A stretch of DNA of 64,000 nucleotides, from contig NC_015422.1 in NCBI RefSeq assembly GCF_000204645.1, positions 1,436,001 through 1,500,000 of the forward strand. Direction: 5' to 3'. Origin of the DNA: Alicycliphilus denitrificans K601. Its GTDB lineage: Bacteria; Pseudomonadota; Gammaproteobacteria; Burkholderiales; Burkholderiaceae_C. Positions within the stretch are counted from its first letter, which is position 1. Every line of letters begins with the position of its first letter. Both the position numbers and the translations under genes were made by a program. This document shows positions 45,990 to 56,727 of the stretch, piece by piece. The notes under the pieces were generated by a model. That model was not told the origin of the DNA, searched no databases, and saw only the letters and a list, made by a program, of their open reading frames with translations.

Positions 45990-47345
45990 ATGAACGATTC
46001 GAACAAGGCCCTCGAGGCTGCCCAGGCGCCTGCTGAGGCGCAGGTGCCCGCCTCCGCCGAGGCGCCCAAGGCGCGCAGGCCGCGCACGCGTAAGCCTGCC
46101 GGGAAAGCGGCCTCCGCAGACCACGGGGCGGACGCGCCGCGGCAGCAGGAACCGCAGGCGCAGGCCGACGCGCCGTCCGCTTCTGCGGAGGCAGCGGACA
46201 GGCCGCAGCGGCCGGAGCACCGCGATGCCGCGCGAAAGCACGGCAGGCGTGACGGCAAGCCGGCGCCGCGCGGCGACGGCTACCGCTTCGCCGACGTGGT
46301 GTCGGGACAGCTCGACCAGGACGAGGGCGACACCGAGGTGGTGCCGCACAAGCGGGTGCTGCTGCCCCAGCCGGAAAGCCCCAAGCTGCACAAGGTGCTG
46401 GCCCAGGCGGGCATGGGGTCGCGGCTCGAAATGGAACAGCTCATTCTCGAAGGGCGCATCTCCGTCAACAACGAGCCGGCTCACATCGGGCAGCGCGTGC
46501 AGTTCGGCGACCAGATCAAGGTCAACGGCAAGCCGATCCGGTTCCGGGTCGCGCCCCCGCCCACGCGGGTGATCGCCTATCACAAGCCGGTCGGCGAGGT
46601 CGTGACGCACGACGATCCGCAGAACCGCCCCACGGTGTTCCGCAAGCTGCCGCGGCTGCAGCAGGGCAAATGGCAATCGGTCGGGCGCCTGGACCTCAAT
46701 ACCGAGGGCCTGCTGCTGTTCACCAGCTCCGGCGAACTGGCCAACAAGCTCATGCACCCCCGCTTTGGCCTGGAGCGCGAGTACGCCGTGCGCGTCCTGG
46801 GCGCCCTGAGCGACGAGGAGCGGCAGCGCCTGCTCGATGGTGTGTCGCTGGAGGACGGCATGGCAGCCTTCGGCTCCATCGAGGACGGTGGCGGCGAAGG
46901 CGCCAATTGCTGGTACCGGGTCACGATCTCCGAGGGACGCAACCGCGAGGTGCGGCGCATGTTCGAAGCCGTGGGGCATGCGGTGAGCCGGCTGATCCGC
47001 ATTCGCTATGGCGCCATGATGCTGCCGCGCGGACTCAAGCGCGGAGCCTGGCTGGAGCTAGACGAGCATGACATTCGTGCCCTGATGCAGGCCGCGGGAG
47101 TCCCGGCCGATGCGGGCGGTGGTGCGCGCGCAGGCAGGAACGGCCGCCGCGGCGAGCGCAAGCCCATGGGCGCGAAGATGCAGGGGGAGGGGCGGGGCAA
47201 GGCCGCGGGGCGCGCAGGGCGCTCGTCCGGCAGCTCACAGCCCGATCCGATGAAGACCTCGGTGGGGTACATCGGCGCCGACAGCTTCTCGCGCCATCGC
47301 CAGCAGCAGCAACGCGGCGGGGGCTCGCGCCGCGGCGGGCGCTAG
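45990..47345 (+). CDS. rluB: rRNA pseudouridine synthase RluB family with long charged extensions
   Basis: Modifies 23S rRNA near position 2605 in E. coli. The 451-residue protein is much longer than the 290-residue E. coli enzyme. An Ala/Pro/Arg/Lys-rich N-terminal extension of about 130 residues precedes the S4 domain (LHKVLAQAGMGSRLEMEQLI). The catalytic domain carries the Asp in VGRLDLNTEGLLLF and EGRNREVRRMFEAVGH. A basic Gly/Arg-rich C-terminal tail of about 80 residues (ending HRQQQQRGGGSRRGGR) probably binds RNA. It starts one base after the scpB stop with AGGAAG upstream. Long disordered tails on this enzyme are common in betaproteobacteria. Confidence 0.93.
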   Translation: MNDSNKALEAAQAPAEAQVPASAEAPKARRPRTRKPAGKAASADHGADAPRQQEPQAQADAPSASAEAADRPQRPEHRDAARKHGRRDGKPAPRGDGYRFADVVSGQLDQDEGDTEVVPHKRVLLPQPESPKLHKVLAQAGMGSRLEMEQLILEGRISVNNEPAHIGQRVQFGDQIKVNGKPIRFRVAPPPTRVIAYHKPVGEVVTHDDPQNRPTVFRKLPRLQQGKWQSVGRLDLNTEGLLLFTSSGELANKLMHPRFGLEREYAVRVLGALSDEERQRLLDGVSLEDGMAAFGSIEDGGGEGANCWYRVTISEGRNREVRRMFEAVGHAVSRLIRIRYGAMMLPRGLKRGAWLELDEHDIRALMQAAGVPADAGGGARAGRNGRRGERKPMGAKMQGEGRGKAAGRAGRSSGSSQPDPMKTSVGYIGADSFSRHRQQQQRGGGSRRGGR

Positions 47346-47423
47346 GGGTTTGACGGCACGCTAAAATTAACGGTTTTGCCCGCGAGGCAAAAAATACCGC
47401 AACACTCTCTCTAGGAAAACCAA

Positions 47424-47849
47424 ATGGCTATCGAACGCACCCTTTCCATCATCAAGCCCGACGCAGTCGCCAAGAACGTGATCGGCCAGATCTACGCCCG
47501 TTTCGAGGCTGCCGGCCTGAAGATCGCCGCTGCCCGCATGATCCACCTCTCGCGCGCCGAGGCCGAGCAGTTCTATGCCGTGCACAAGGAGCGCCCTTTC
47601 TTCAAGGATCTGGTGGACTTCATGATCTCCGGCCCCGTGATGGTGCAGGTGCTGGAGGGCGAGAACGCCATCCTGAAGAACCGCGAGCTCATGGGCGCGA
47701 CGGACCCCAAGAAGGCCGAGGCCGGCACAATCCGCGCCGATTTCGCCGACAGCATCGACGCCAACGCAGTGCATGGCTCCGACGCCGCGGAGACCGCCCA
47801 GGTCGAAGTGGCCTTCTTCTTCCCTGGCCTGAACGTCTACGCGCGCTGA
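47424..47849 (+). CDS. ndk: Nucleoside diphosphate kinase
   Basis: Transfers the gamma-phosphate between nucleoside di- and triphosphates through phosphohistidine. The 141-residue protein has the family start [15 protein letters not shown], ending with [20 protein letters not shown], where H117 is the phosphorylated residue. Length and motifs are standard. It opens the ndk-rlmN-pilW-rodZ-ispG run seen in many beta- and gammaproteobacteria. A short hairpin lies at 47374-47392 just upstream. Confidence 0.97.
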   Translation: MAIERTLSIIKPDAVAKNVIGQIYARFEAAGLKIAAARMIHLSRAEAEQFYAVHKERPFFKDLVDFMISGPVMVQVLEGENAILKNRELMGATDPKKAEAGTIRADFADSIDANAVHGSDAAETAQVEVAFFFPGLNVYAR

Positions 47850-47936
47850 TGCAGTGGTTCCGTGCGCAGGGTGAGGCCATGGCCGGCCTTGCCGCGCGCG
47901 GGGCGCACCATGTGGGCGTGGACATGCGATGACGTT

Positions 47937-49061
47937 ATGACCACGAACCTTCTGGACCTGGACCTGGACGCCATGGCCGCTTTCTGCGAGCGGCTGGGAG
48001 AGAAGCGTTTCCGGGCCACGCAACTGTTCCGCTGGATCCACCAGCGTGGCGCGAGCGACTTCGACCAGATGAGCGATCTGGCCAAGTCCCTGCGCGAGAA
48101 GCTCAAGGGCTGCGCCCATGTGTCGGGCCTGCAGGCCATCAGCGAGCATGCCTCGGCGGATGGCACGGTGAAGTGGCTGTTCGACGTGGGCGGCGGCAAT
48201 GCCGTGGAGACGGTCTTCATCCCCGAGGACGACCGCGGCACCCTGTGCATCTCCTCGCAGGCGGGTTGTGCCGTCGGCTGCCGCTTCTGCTCCACGGGGC
48301 ACCAGGGGTTCAGCCGCAACCTGACCACGGGCGAGATCGTTGCCCAGCTCTGGCATGCCGAGCACGTCCTGCGTCAGCGCCGCGGCGATGGCGAGCGCGT
48401 GATTTCCAACGTCGTGATGATGGGCATGGGTGAGCCGCTGCAGAACTACTCGGCCCTGGTGCCGGCGCTGCGCATCATGCTCGACGACCATGGCTACGGC
48501 CTGTCGCGCCGCAGGGTGACCGTGTCCACTTCGGGCGTGGTGCCCATGATGGACCGCCTGGGCCGGGACTGCCCTGTGGCGCTGGCCGTGTCCCTGCATG
48601 CGCCCAATGACGAGCTGCGCGACAACCTGGTGCCGCTCAATCGCAAGTACCCGTTGCAAGAGCTGCTGGCGGCCTGCCGGCGCTATCTGGAGCACGCGCC
48701 GCGTGACTTCATCACCTTCGAGTACTGCATGCTCGACGGCGTGAACGACCAGCCCGAGCATGCGCGCGAGCTGATAGCGCTCGTGAGCCGCAAGGCGGCG
48801 GACGGCGGCGTGTCCTGCAAGTTCAACCTGATTCCGTTCAACCCGTTTCCCGCATCGGGCCTGCGCCGCTCTCCTGCGGTGGCGGTGTCGGCGTTTGCCA
48901 AGCTGCTCTCCGATGCCGGCATCGTCACCACGGTGCGCAAGACGCGTGGCGACGATATCGATGCGGCCTGCGGCCAACTGGCCGGTGACGTCAAGGACCG
49001 GACGCGGGTCGGCGAGCGCATGGCCAGGCTGCGGACCATCGAGATCAAGCCGATTACCTGA
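47937..49061 (+). CDS. rlmN: Dual-specificity RNA methyltransferase RlmN
   Basis: A radical-SAM enzyme that methylates C2 of A2503 in 23S rRNA and A37 in some tRNAs. The 374-residue protein has the iron-sulphur motif C111-x3-C115-x2-C118 ([12 protein letters not shown]), [14 protein letters not shown], and the C-terminal resolving Cys in [19 protein letters not shown]. The ATG at 47937 is the family start; the longer frame from 47862 has no homology. It is 87 bp after ndk and 21 bp before pilW. Confidence 0.97.
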   Translation: MTTNLLDLDLDAMAAFCERLGEKRFRATQLFRWIHQRGASDFDQMSDLAKSLREKLKGCAHVSGLQAISEHASADGTVKWLFDVGGGNAVETVFIPEDDRGTLCISSQAGCAVGCRFCSTGHQGFSRNLTTGEIVAQLWHAEHVLRQRRGDGERVISNVVMMGMGEPLQNYSALVPALRIMLDDHGYGLSRRRVTVSTSGVVPMMDRLGRDCPVALAVSLHAPNDELRDNLVPLNRKYPLQELLAACRRYLEHAPRDFITFEYCMLDGVNDQPEHARELIALVSRKAADGGVSCKFNLIPFNPFPASGLRRSPAVAVSAFAKLLSDAGIVTTVRKTRGDDIDAACGQLAGDVKDRTRVGERMARLRTIEIKPIT

Positions 49062-49082
49062 GTCAACGAAGAGAGGCAATTC

Positions 49083-49910
49083 ATGACGGTGTGGCGCACG
49101 GATCGAGGTCGGGCAGGGCGTTGGCTGTTGGCCGCCTGTGTTGCGGCGGCCGTACTGGCCGCTCTGGCGGGTTGCGCCCATCGGGCGGCGGACCCCGGGG
49201 CCAGTGAGCCGGTGGCGGGCTCCGGCGGCGAGACGGACGTGCGGCGGCGCGCACGCATCCGGCTGGAGCTGGCAGCCAACTACATGCAGATGGGGCAGAC
49301 GGCGGTCGCGCTGGACGAGGTGCGCCAGGCGCTTGCCACGGACCCCGGCTACGCCGATGCCTACCACTTGCGCGGGCTGGTGTACATGAGCATGGGGGAC
49401 CTGGCGCTTGCCGAGGACAGCCTCAAGCGCGCCCAGGCCATGAAGCCGGCCGACCCGGACATCATGCACAACTACGGCTGGCTGCAGTGCCAGCGTCAGC
49501 AGTACGAGCAGGCCAACCAGCTGTTCGAGCGCGCCCTGGCCACGCCCACTTATGCCGCGCGCAGCAAGACCCTGATGTCCCAGGGCTTGTGCTACCAGCG
49601 CGCCGGCCGCGCGGCCGACGCCGAGCAGACCCTGCTGCGCGCGTACGAGATCGATGCCGGCAACCCGGTCGTGGGCTACCACTTGGCCTCCATCATGCTG
49701 GCGCGCGCAGAGGCCAAGCGGGCGCAGTTCTACATCCGCCGCGTCAACAATGGCGAGTTCGCCAATGCGCAGTCTCTTTGGCTGGGCATCAAGGTGGAGC
49801 GCGCGCTTGGCGACTCGGTGGCCATGCGGCAATTGGGCGATCAGCTGCACAAGCGCTTCCCCGATGCCAAGGAAACATCGGCATTCGACAGAGGGGCATT
49901 CCATGAGTGA
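49083..49910 (+). CDS. pilW: Type IV pilus biogenesis/stability lipoprotein PilW (PilF)
   Basis: A pilotin-type lipoprotein needed for secretin assembly and pilus stability. The 275-residue product has a lipobox LAGC (Cys near residue 31) followed by at least four TPR repeats: ANYMQMGQTAVALDEVRQAL, AYHLRGLVYMSMGDLALAE, HNYGWLQCQRQQYEQANQLF and MSQGLCYQRAGRAADAEQTL. Its end overlaps the start of rodZ by 8 bp. The pilW-rodZ-ispG-hisS order is widespread, so the assignment is strong even though TPR proteins are otherwise hard to name. Confidence 0.9.
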   Translation: MTVWRTDRGRAGRWLLAACVAAAVLAALAGCAHRAADPGASEPVAGSGGETDVRRRARIRLELAANYMQMGQTAVALDEVRQALATDPGYADAYHLRGLVYMSMGDLALAEDSLKRAQAMKPADPDIMHNYGWLQCQRQQYEQANQLFERALATPTYAARSKTLMSQGLCYQRAGRAADAEQTLLRAYEIDAGNPVVGYHLASIMLARAEAKRAQFYIRRVNNGEFANAQSLWLGIKVERALGDSVAMRQLGDQLHKRFPDAKETSAFDRGAFHE

Positions 49911-50799
49911 GTCGATGGCGACACATGACGCAGACCATTCGGCGCCGGCCGCCGGCGAGTCGGCCGGCGTCCTGCTGCGGCGATTGCGCGAATCCGCAGG
50001 CGTGCACATCGGTGCGCTGGCTGCCGCCCTGAAGGTGCCCGTGGCCAAGCTCCAGGCGCTGGAGGCCGACGACCAGGACGCATTTCCCGATGTCGTTTTC
50101 ATGCGCGCGCTGGCATCGAGCGTGTGCCGGACCTTGAAGGTCGATGCCGCCCCCGTCCTGGCGCTGTTGCCCCAGGGCCGCCCCGCCCAGCTTCCGCCGG
50201 ACAAGGGCATCAATGCCTCGTTCAAGGACCCGATTCGCCGGGGCGGCAAGGGCGTTTCCCTGGAGCAGCCCAGGTCGCGCCTGGTGGGCATTGCCGCGCT
50301 GGTGCTGCTCGCCGCTGCCCTGGCCATGGCATTCCTGCCCCTCGGCACGAGCGACAAGAGCGGCGAGGCCGAGCCCGCCGCGCAGCCGCCGCAGCAGGTG
50401 GCGCCGACACAGGACGCCCGGGAGCCCGGGGACGCGGCAGCCGGGCAGCCCGGCCCGGCCGCGACGCAGGAGGTGCCGGCCGCGCAGGCGCCGGCGGTGC
50501 CCGGGCCCGCGCGCGCTGCGGCCTCCGCTGACGATGCGCCCGCCGCCCAGGCACCGGAGCCCGAGGGGGTGCTCGTCATCCGTGCGCGCGCCGAGTCCTG
50601 GGTGCAGGTGCGCAATGGCGCCGGCCGCGTGGTGCTGCAGAAGGCCATGGCCGCCGGCGAGAACTATTCCGCCGAGGGTCCATCGCCATGGAGCGTGGTG
50701 GTCGGCAAGGCCGATGCGACCGACGTCATCGTGCGCGGCCAGCCCATGGACCTGAAGGCCATCGCGCGCGAAAACGTGGCGCGTTTCGAGGTGAAGTGA
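49903..50799 (+). CDS. rodZ: RodZ-like cytoskeletal/helix-turn-helix membrane protein
   Basis: Links MreB to the wall-synthesis machinery and helps set cell shape. The 298-residue protein has a Xre-like HTH (about residues 20-90: LRRLRESAGVHIGALAAALKV, FMRALASSVCRTL), a basic juxtamembrane stretch, a single membrane segment (SRLVGIAALVLLAAALAMAF, about 128-147), a Pro/Ala-rich periplasmic linker, and a C-terminal DUF4115-type beta domain (VLVIRARAESWVQVRN to the end). The ATG overlaps the end of pilW, and ispG starts at the base after its stop codon. Confidence 0.9.
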   Translation: MSESMATHDADHSAPAAGESAGVLLRRLRESAGVHIGALAAALKVPVAKLQALEADDQDAFPDVVFMRALASSVCRTLKVDAAPVLALLPQGRPAQLPPDKGINASFKDPIRRGGKGVSLEQPRSRLVGIAALVLLAAALAMAFLPLGTSDKSGEAEPAAQPPQQVAPTQDAREPGDAAAGQPGPAATQEVPAAQAPAVPGPARAAASADDAPAAQAPEPEGVLVIRARAESWVQVRNGAGRVVLQKAMAAGENYSAEGPSPWSVVVGKADATDVIVRGQPMDLKAIARENVARFEVK

Positions 50800-52074
50800 A
50801 TGAACATGCCTGACACAGCAGCACCCATTGCCATGGTGGCGCCCCTGGCGCGCCGCTCGCGCCAGGCGCGCATCGTCTGGGGCAGCCGCGTCGTCACGGT
50901 GGGCGGCGACGCGCCGGTGCGCGTGCAGTCCATGACCAATACCGACACGGTGGATGCGATCGGCACGGCCATCCAGGTCAAGGAGTTGGCGCAGGCCGGC
51001 TCCGAGTTCGTGCGCATCACGGTGAACACGCCGGAGGCCGCCGCGGCCGTGCCCTACATCCGCGAGCAGCTCGACCGCATGGGCGAGAGCGTGCCCCTGG
51101 TAGGCGACTTCCACTACAACGGCCACCGCCTGCTGACCGAGTTCCCGGACTGCGCGCAGGCGCTGTCCAAGTACCGCATCAACCCCGGCAACGTGGGCAA
51201 GGGCGACAAGCGCGACAAGCAGTTCGGCCAGATGATCGAGGCGGCGATGCGGTGGGACAAGGCCGTGCGCATAGGTGTCAACTGGGGCAGCCTGGACCAG
51301 GAGCTGCTGGCCGATCTGATGGACGCCAACAGCCAGCGGGCCGAGCCCTGGGACGCGCGCCAGGTCATGTACGAGGCTCTGATCACCTCGGCCATCGAAT
51401 CGGCGCGCCGCGCCGAGGCCATGGGCCTCGCGGGCGAGCAGATCATCCTCTCGTGCAAGGTCAGCGGCGTGCAAGACCTGATCGCCGTGTACCGCGAACT
51501 GGCCCGGCGCTGCGACTACGCGCTGCACCTGGGCCTGACCGAGGCCGGCATGGGCACCAAGGGCATCGTGGCCTCGACCACGGCGCTGTCCATCCTGCTG
51601 CAGGAGGGCATAGGCGACACGATCCGCGTGTCTCTCACGCCCCAGCCTGGCGAGGCGCGCACCCAGGAGGTGGTCGTGGCCGCCGAGATCCTGCAGTCGC
51701 TGGGGCTGCGCGCCTTCGTGCCCAGCGTGACCGCCTGCCCCGGCTGCGGGCGCACCACCAGCACCACCTTCCAGGAACTGGCCAAGCAGATCGACGACTA
51801 CCTGCGCGCGCAAATGCCCGTGTGGCGCCTGCGCTACCCCGGCGTGGAGCGGCTCAAGGTGGCGGTCATGGGCTGCATCGTCAACGGCCCGGGCGAGAGC
51901 AAGCATGCCGACATCGGCATCAGCCTGCCGGGCACTGGCGAGGCGCCCGCGGCGCCCGTGTTCATCGACGGCGAGAAGGCGCTGACCCTGCGTGGGGACA
52001 ACATCGCCCGGGAGTTCCAGGACATCGTCAACGACTACATCGCCAAGCGCTTCGGGGCGGGCGCCGACGCGTAG
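50800..52074 (+). CDS. ispG: 4-hydroxy-3-methylbut-2-en-1-yl diphosphate synthase
   Basis: The penultimate iron-sulphur enzyme of the MEP isoprenoid pathway. The 424-residue protein has an N-terminal TIM barrel ([38 protein letters not shown]) and a C-terminal Fe-S domain with ligands C313 and C316 ([12 protein letters not shown]), C359 and the adjacent Glu ([11 protein letters not shown]). The longer form with an insert between the two domains is usual in proteobacteria. It starts immediately after the rodZ stop codon. A dispersed palindrome lies between it and hisS. Confidence 0.96.
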   Translation: MNMPDTAAPIAMVAPLARRSRQARIVWGSRVVTVGGDAPVRVQSMTNTDTVDAIGTAIQVKELAQAGSEFVRITVNTPEAAAAVPYIREQLDRMGESVPLVGDFHYNGHRLLTEFPDCAQALSKYRINPGNVGKGDKRDKQFGQMIEAAMRWDKAVRIGVNWGSLDQELLADLMDANSQRAEPWDARQVMYEALITSAIESARRAEAMGLAGEQIILSCKVSGVQDLIAVYRELARRCDYALHLGLTEAGMGTKGIVASTTALSILLQEGIGDTIRVSLTPQPGEARTQEVVVAAEILQSLGLRAFVPSVTACPGCGRTTSTTFQELAKQIDDYLRAQMPVWRLRYPGVERLKVAVMGCIVNGPGESKHADIGISLPGTGEAPAAPVFIDGEKALTLRGDNIAREFQDIVNDYIAKRFGAGADA

Positions 52075-52085
52075 TGGTGCAATAA

Positions 52086-52140
52086 AAACAATAGCTGCTA
52101 ACGCTTGCTGGATAAGCGCTGGGGGCTAATTTCATTCAAA
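52086..52140. repeat. Dispersed palindromic repeat between ispG and hisS
   Basis: ATAGCTGCTAACGC, an 11-bp spacer, AGCGCTG-ggg-GCTAA, then the TTCAAA tail. It is the clearest intergenic copy and serves here as the reference for the family. It occupies most of the 83-bp gap. Confidence 0.8.
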
Positions 52141-52157
52141 TAGAAGATCTACACAAG

Positions 52158-53447
52158 ATGCAGAAGCTGGTTGCCATCAAGGGCATGAACGACATCCTGC
52201 CGCCCGAGTCAGCGCGCTGGGAATGGCTGGAGGACACGGTGCGCACGCTGATGGCGCGCTACGCCTACCGCAACATCCGTACCCCCATCGTCGAGCCCAC
52301 GCCGCTGTTCGTGCGCGGCCTGGGCGAGGTGACCGACATCGTCGAGAAGGAGATGTACTCCTTCGAGGACCGCCTCAACGGCGAGCAGCTCACGCTGCGC
52401 CCCGAGGCCACGGCCGGCGTGGTGCGCGCCGTGGTCGAGCATTCGATGCTGTACGACGGCGGCAAGCGCCTGTACTACATGGGCCCCATGTTCCGCCACG
52501 AGCGGCCCCAGCGCGGGCGCTACCGCCAGTTCCACCAGATCGGCGCCGAGGCCCTGGGCTTCCCGGGTGCCGAGGCCGATGCCGAGATCATCCTGCTCGC
52601 CCACGCGCTGTGGGCCGAGCTGGGCCTGAAGGACGTGCGCCTGGAGCTCAACAGCCTGGGCCAGCCGGACGAGCGCCGAGCCCACCGCGCGGCGCTGATC
52701 GCGCACCTGGAGCAGCACCAGGACGAGCTCGACGAGGACGCGCGCCGGCGCCTGCACAGCAACCCGCTGCGCATCCTGGACACCAAGAACCCCGCCATGC
52801 AGGCCGTCGTGGAGGCTGCGCCGCGGCTCATCGACTTCTTGGGCGAGGCGTCGCTGAAGCATTTCGAGACCGTCAAGGCCATCCTGGACGCCAATGGCGT
52901 GGCCTGGAGCCTCAACCCGCGCCTGGTGCGCGGCATGGACTACTACAACCTCACGGTGTTCGAGTTCGTCACCGACCAGCTCGGCTCGCAGGGCACGATC
53001 TGCGGCGGCGGCCGCTATGACTACCTGATTGAGCAGATCGGCGGCAAGCCGGCGCCCGCCGTGGGCTGGGCCCTGGGCGTGGAGCGCGTGCTGGAGCTCA
53101 TCAAGGAGCAGGAGGCGCAGGCGCCCCGGCCCGTGGCCGATGCCTATGCCATCGTGCCCGACGCGTCCGCGCTGCCCGTGGTCATGGCGGCCCTGCAGCG
53201 GCTGCGCGCGCTGGGCGTGTCGGTGCAGATGCACAGCCCCACGGCGGCGGGCGAGGGCATGGGCAGCATGAAGTCGCAGTTCAAGAAGGCCGACGCCAGC
53301 GGCAGCCGCTTCGCCCTGGTCTTCGGCGCCGACGAGATGGCGCGCGGCGCCGTCACCATCAAGCCCCTGCGCGACGGCGGCGAGCAGGTCGAGCGCCCGC
53401 TGGCCACCCTGGCGGACTGGGCCGCCAGCCTACAATCGCCGCGCTGA
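52158..53447 (+). CDS. hisS: Histidyl-tRNA synthetase
   Basis: A class II aminoacyl-tRNA synthetase, 429 residues. It begins [20 protein letters not shown]; motif 2 is in [21 protein letters not shown] (split), the histidine-binding loops are [13 protein letters not shown] and [15 protein letters not shown], and motif 3 is [14 protein letters not shown]. The anticodon-binding domain follows from about residue 330. It leads the hisS-yfgM-bamB-der set, with 15 bp to yfgM. Confidence 0.97.
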   Translation: MQKLVAIKGMNDILPPESARWEWLEDTVRTLMARYAYRNIRTPIVEPTPLFVRGLGEVTDIVEKEMYSFEDRLNGEQLTLRPEATAGVVRAVVEHSMLYDGGKRLYYMGPMFRHERPQRGRYRQFHQIGAEALGFPGAEADAEIILLAHALWAELGLKDVRLELNSLGQPDERRAHRAALIAHLEQHQDELDEDARRRLHSNPLRILDTKNPAMQAVVEAAPRLIDFLGEASLKHFETVKAILDANGVAWSLNPRLVRGMDYYNLTVFEFVTDQLGSQGTICGGGRYDYLIEQIGGKPAPAVGWALGVERVLELIKEQEAQAPRPVADAYAIVPDASALPVVMAALQRLRALGVSVQMHSPTAAGEGMGSMKSQFKKADASGSRFALVFGADEMARGAVTIKPLRDGGEQVERPLATLADWAASLQSPR

Positions 53448-53462
53448 ACGGAAACCCCCAAC

Positions 53463-54143
53463 ATGGCCAACAACTTCGACCTTCAAGAACAAGAACAGCT
53501 CGACGAGCTCAAGCACTTCTGGAACACCTGGGGCACGCCCATCACCTGGGTGCTGATCATCGTTCTGGGCGGGTTCGCCGCGTGGAATGGCTACCAGCTG
53601 TGGCAGAGCCGCCAGGCCCAGCAGGCCACGGCCCTGGTGGAGGCCGTGGAACTGGCCGCGCAATCGGGCGACCTGGCGCGCGTGGAGCAGGCCTTTGGCG
53701 ACCTGAAGTCCGGCTACGGCGGCACCATACAGGCCGGCCAGGCGGGTCTGCTGGCGGCCAAGGCCCTGGCCGATGCCGGCAAATGGGATGCCGCCAAGGG
53801 CGTGCTGGCCTGGGTGGCGGAAAAGGCCTCCGACGAGGGCTACATGGCCCTGGCCAGGCTGCGCCTGGCAGGGGTGCTGATCGAGGAAAAGGCCTACGAC
53901 GAGGCGCTGGCCCAGCTATCGGCGCGCTTCCCGTCCGAGTTCGCCGGCACCGTCGCCGACCGCAAGGGCGACGTGCTCGCGCTGCAGGACAAGAAGCAGG
54001 AGGCGATCGCCGAATACCGGCGCGCCTACCAGGCCCTCGATGCGGGCATCGAATACCGGCGCCTGGTGGAGGCCAAGCTCAACGCCCTGGGTGCGCAGGC
54101 CGAGGCGGTGGCCTCGGCCGCACCCGCGGGAGGTGCGCAGTGA
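53463..54143 (+). CDS. YfgM-family tetratricopeptide membrane protein
   Basis: A 226-residue periplasmic-facing protein anchored by one N-terminal segment (GTPITWVLIIVLGGFAAWNGYQL, about residues 26-46) with TPR-like repeats after it. In E. coli the homologue associates with the SecYEG translocon and PpiD as an envelope chaperone. The start MANNFDLQEQEQLDELKHFW is typical. It overlaps bamB by four bases (GTGA), and the hisS-yfgM-bamB-der order supports the name. Confidence 0.92.
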   Translation: MANNFDLQEQEQLDELKHFWNTWGTPITWVLIIVLGGFAAWNGYQLWQSRQAQQATALVEAVELAAQSGDLARVEQAFGDLKSGYGGTIQAGQAGLLAAKALADAGKWDAAKGVLAWVAEKASDEGYMALARLRLAGVLIEEKAYDEALAQLSARFPSEFAGTVADRKGDVLALQDKKQEAIAEYRRAYQALDAGIEYRRLVEAKLNALGAQAEAVASAAPAGGAQ

Positions 54144-55288
54144 GCGCGGCGCGCAGGAGCTGCAGGGCCCTGTGGGGCGCGCTCGCGCTGGCGGGCCTGC
54201 TCGGCGTGAGCGGCTGTTCGCTGTGGGGCGGCTCGTCGAAGCCCAAGCCAGCCGAACTCGGCCCCAACGTCCCCGTGCTCGGCGTGCGCCAGGCCTGGAC
54301 GGCCCGGATCGGCGCCGTGGAGGGGGTGGCGCTCGACGTCCACGTGAATGGCAACGTGGTCACGCTGGCGTCCGCCAATGGCGAGGTCGCCGCGATCGAC
54401 GCACGCACGGGCGGCGACGTCTGGCGCACTCAGCTGAACATGCAGCTGGCATCGGGCGTGGGCAGCGACGGCCGGTGGAGCGCCGTGGTGTCCAGGAACG
54501 CTCAGGTCGTGGTCCTCGACGGCGCGCGCGAGATCTGGCGCAAGTCCCTGCCGGCACAGGCCTATACGGCGCCGCTGGTGGCGGGCCATCGCGTGTTCGT
54601 GCTGGCCGCCGACCGCTCCATCACCGCCTTCGATGCGGCCACCGGCTACCAGCTGTGGCGCCAGCAGCGCCCGGGCGAGCCGCTGATCCTGCGCGAGGGC
54701 GGCGTCCTGATGGCGGTGGGCGACACCCTGGTGGCCGGCCTGTCGGGGCGCCTGGTCGGCTTCAATCCGGACAACGGCGTGGTGCGCTGGGAGGCCCCCC
54801 TGGCGAGCCCGCGCGGCACCAACGACGTGGAGCGCCTGGTCGAGATCGTGGGCCGCACCAGCCGTGTCGGCGACAGCGTTTGCGCGCGGGCCTTCCAGGC
54901 CACCGTGGGTTGCATCGATGCCGGGCGCGGCACGGTCCTGTGGACCCAGCCCGCCAGCGGCAGCGAGGGCATCGACGGGGACGGCAGCATGCTGTTCGGC
55001 ACGGAGAGCAATGGCACGGTTGCCGCCTGGCGCCGCGCCGATGGCGTGCGTGCATGGACGTCCGAGAGGCTGCAGTTCCGCAAGCTGACGGCGCCTCTGC
55101 TGCTCGGCCGCTCGGTGGTCATCGGCGACGACTCGGGGCTGGTGCATCTGCTGTCGCGCGAGGACGCCGCGCCGCTCAACCGGCTGACGACGGATGGCTC
55201 GGCCATCGCGGCGTCGCCCGTGGCCGCCGGCGACACCCTGGTAGTGGTGACGCGCAAGGGCGGTGTCTACGGCTTCCGCCCGGACTGA
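54140..55288 (+). CDS. bamB: Outer-membrane assembly lipoprotein BamB
   Basis: The beta-propeller subunit of the BAM complex that inserts outer-membrane proteins. The 382-residue product starts at GTG 54140, overlapping the yfgM stop; the lipobox GVSGC puts the lipid Cys near residue 24. PQQ-like propeller repeats are seen throughout: GEVAAIDARTGGDVWRTQL, SITAFDAATGYQLWRQQ, GRLVGFNPDNGVVRWEAPL and GCIDAGRGTVLWTQ. It ends with GGVYGFRPD, and der follows after 18 bp. Confidence 0.94.
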   Translation: MSAARRSCRALWGALALAGLLGVSGCSLWGGSSKPKPAELGPNVPVLGVRQAWTARIGAVEGVALDVHVNGNVVTLASANGEVAAIDARTGGDVWRTQLNMQLASGVGSDGRWSAVVSRNAQVVVLDGAREIWRKSLPAQAYTAPLVAGHRVFVLAADRSITAFDAATGYQLWRQQRPGEPLILREGGVLMAVGDTLVAGLSGRLVGFNPDNGVVRWEAPLASPRGTNDVERLVEIVGRTSRVGDSVCARAFQATVGCIDAGRGTVLWTQPASGSEGIDGDGSMLFGTESNGTVAAWRRADGVRAWTSERLQFRKLTAPLLLGRSVVIGDDSGLVHLLSREDAAPLNRLTTDGSAIAASPVAAGDTLVVVTRKGGVYGFRPD

Positions 55289-55306
55289 TCGTTATAGGAC
55301 GCTGGG

Positions 55307-56650
55307 ATGAAACCGGTCATCGCCCTGGTGGGGCGGCCCAACGTGGGCAAATCCACCCTGTTCAACCGCCTGACCAAGTCGCGCGACGCCATCGTGGCCG
55401 ACTTCGCCGGCCTCACGCGCGACCGCCACTACGGCAACGGCCGCCAGGGCAAGCACGAATTCATCGTCATCGACACGGGAGGCTTCGAGCCCGACGCATC
55501 CAGCGGCATCTACCGCGAGATGGCCAAGCAGACCCAGCAGGCGGTGGCCGAGGCCGACGTGGTGATCTTCGTTGTGGACGTGCGCGGTGGCCTCTCGGCG
55601 CAGGACCACGACATCGCCAAGTACCTGCGCCGCCTGGGCAAGCCCTGCGTGCTGGCCGGCAACAAGGCCGAGGGCATGCAGGACAGCGCCCACCTGGCCG
55701 AGTTCTACGAACTGGGCCTGGGCGAGGTGCACCCCGTCTCGGCCGCGCATGGCCAGGGCGTGCGCAGCCTGGTGGAACTGGCGCTCAAGTCCCTGGCCCT
55801 GCCCGAGGCGGGCGAGGGCGACGTCGTCGCCGAGGCCAACGTCATACGCCTTGCCGTGGCGGGGCGCCCCAACGTGGGCAAGTCCACGCTGATCAACACC
55901 TGGCTCGGCGAAGAACGCCTGGTGGCCTTCGACATGCCGGGCACCACGCGCGACGCCATCTCGGTGCCCTTCGAGCGCAATGGCCAGAAGTTCGAGCTGA
56001 TCGACACCGCGGGCCTGCGCCGCAAGGGCAAGGTGTTCGAGGCGATAGAGAAGTTCTCCGTCGTCAAGACCCTGCAGGCCATCGAGTCGGCCAACGTGGT
56101 GCTGCTGCTGCTCGATGCGACCCAGGGCGTGACGGACCAGGACGCGCACATCGCGGGCTACATCCTGGAGAGCGGCCGCGCCGTGGTCATCGCCGTGAAC
56201 AAATGGGATGCGGTGGACGACTATGGCCGCCAGCAGCTCGAACGCTCCATAGAGACGCGCCTGTCCTTCCTCAAGTTCGCTCCGCTGCATTTCATCTCGG
56301 CCATGAAGCGCCAGGGCATAGGGCCGCTGTGGGCCTCCATCGTGCAGGCCTACAAGTCCGCCAACCGCAAGATGCCCACGCCGGTGCTGACCCGGCTGCT
56401 GCAGGAGGCCGTGCAGTTCCAGAGCCCCAAGCGCTCCGGCATGTTCCGCCCCAAGCTGCGCTATGCGCACCAGGGCGGTATGAATCCTCCGGTGATCGTG
56501 ATCCACGGAAACTCCCTGGAGCATGTCACGGACGCCTACAAGCGCTTTCTCGAAGGACGCTTCCGCAAGGAGTTCGACCTTATCGGGACGCCGCTGCGCA
56601 TCGAGCTCAAGAGCTCCAGCAACCCGTACGCCGACAAGCACGAATCCTGA
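55307..56650 (+). CDS. der: Ribosome biogenesis GTPase Der (EngA)
   Basis: A double GTPase needed for 50S subunit maturation. The 447-residue protein has two G domains, each with [10 protein letters not shown] (residues about 7-16 and 185-194), DTGGFE / DTAGLRRKG switch II motifs and NKAE / NKWD base-recognition motifs, followed by the KH-like C-terminal domain (NPYADKHES end). Length and layout are standard. It ends 77 bp before hfq. Confidence 0.97.
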   Translation: MKPVIALVGRPNVGKSTLFNRLTKSRDAIVADFAGLTRDRHYGNGRQGKHEFIVIDTGGFEPDASSGIYREMAKQTQQAVAEADVVIFVVDVRGGLSAQDHDIAKYLRRLGKPCVLAGNKAEGMQDSAHLAEFYELGLGEVHPVSAAHGQGVRSLVELALKSLALPEAGEGDVVAEANVIRLAVAGRPNVGKSTLINTWLGEERLVAFDMPGTTRDAISVPFERNGQKFELIDTAGLRRKGKVFEAIEKFSVVKTLQAIESANVVLLLLDATQGVTDQDAHIAGYILESGRAVVIAVNKWDAVDDYGRQQLERSIETRLSFLKFAPLHFISAMKRQGIGPLWASIVQAYKSANRKMPTPVLTRLLQEAVQFQSPKRSGMFRPKLRYAHQGGMNPPVIVIHGNSLEHVTDAYKRFLEGRFRKEFDLIGTPLRIELKSSSNPYADKHES

Positions 56651-56727
56651 TCCCCTGAACCGCGTACGGCACCATGACTGTGGTAAGGTGCCGGTTTACA
56701 ACAACATTCTTGAACACGGAGAATATC

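Noticed and set aside
47374..47392. TTTTGCC/GGCAAAA hairpin before ndk considered as a terminator
   Set aside because: The T-run lies on the wrong side for either strand; it is only a short stem and may be chance or part of the ndk leader.
47367..50648. A 1093-codon minus-strand open frame over ndk, rlmN, pilW and rodZ
   Set aside because: Spans four well supported plus-strand genes; compositional artefact.
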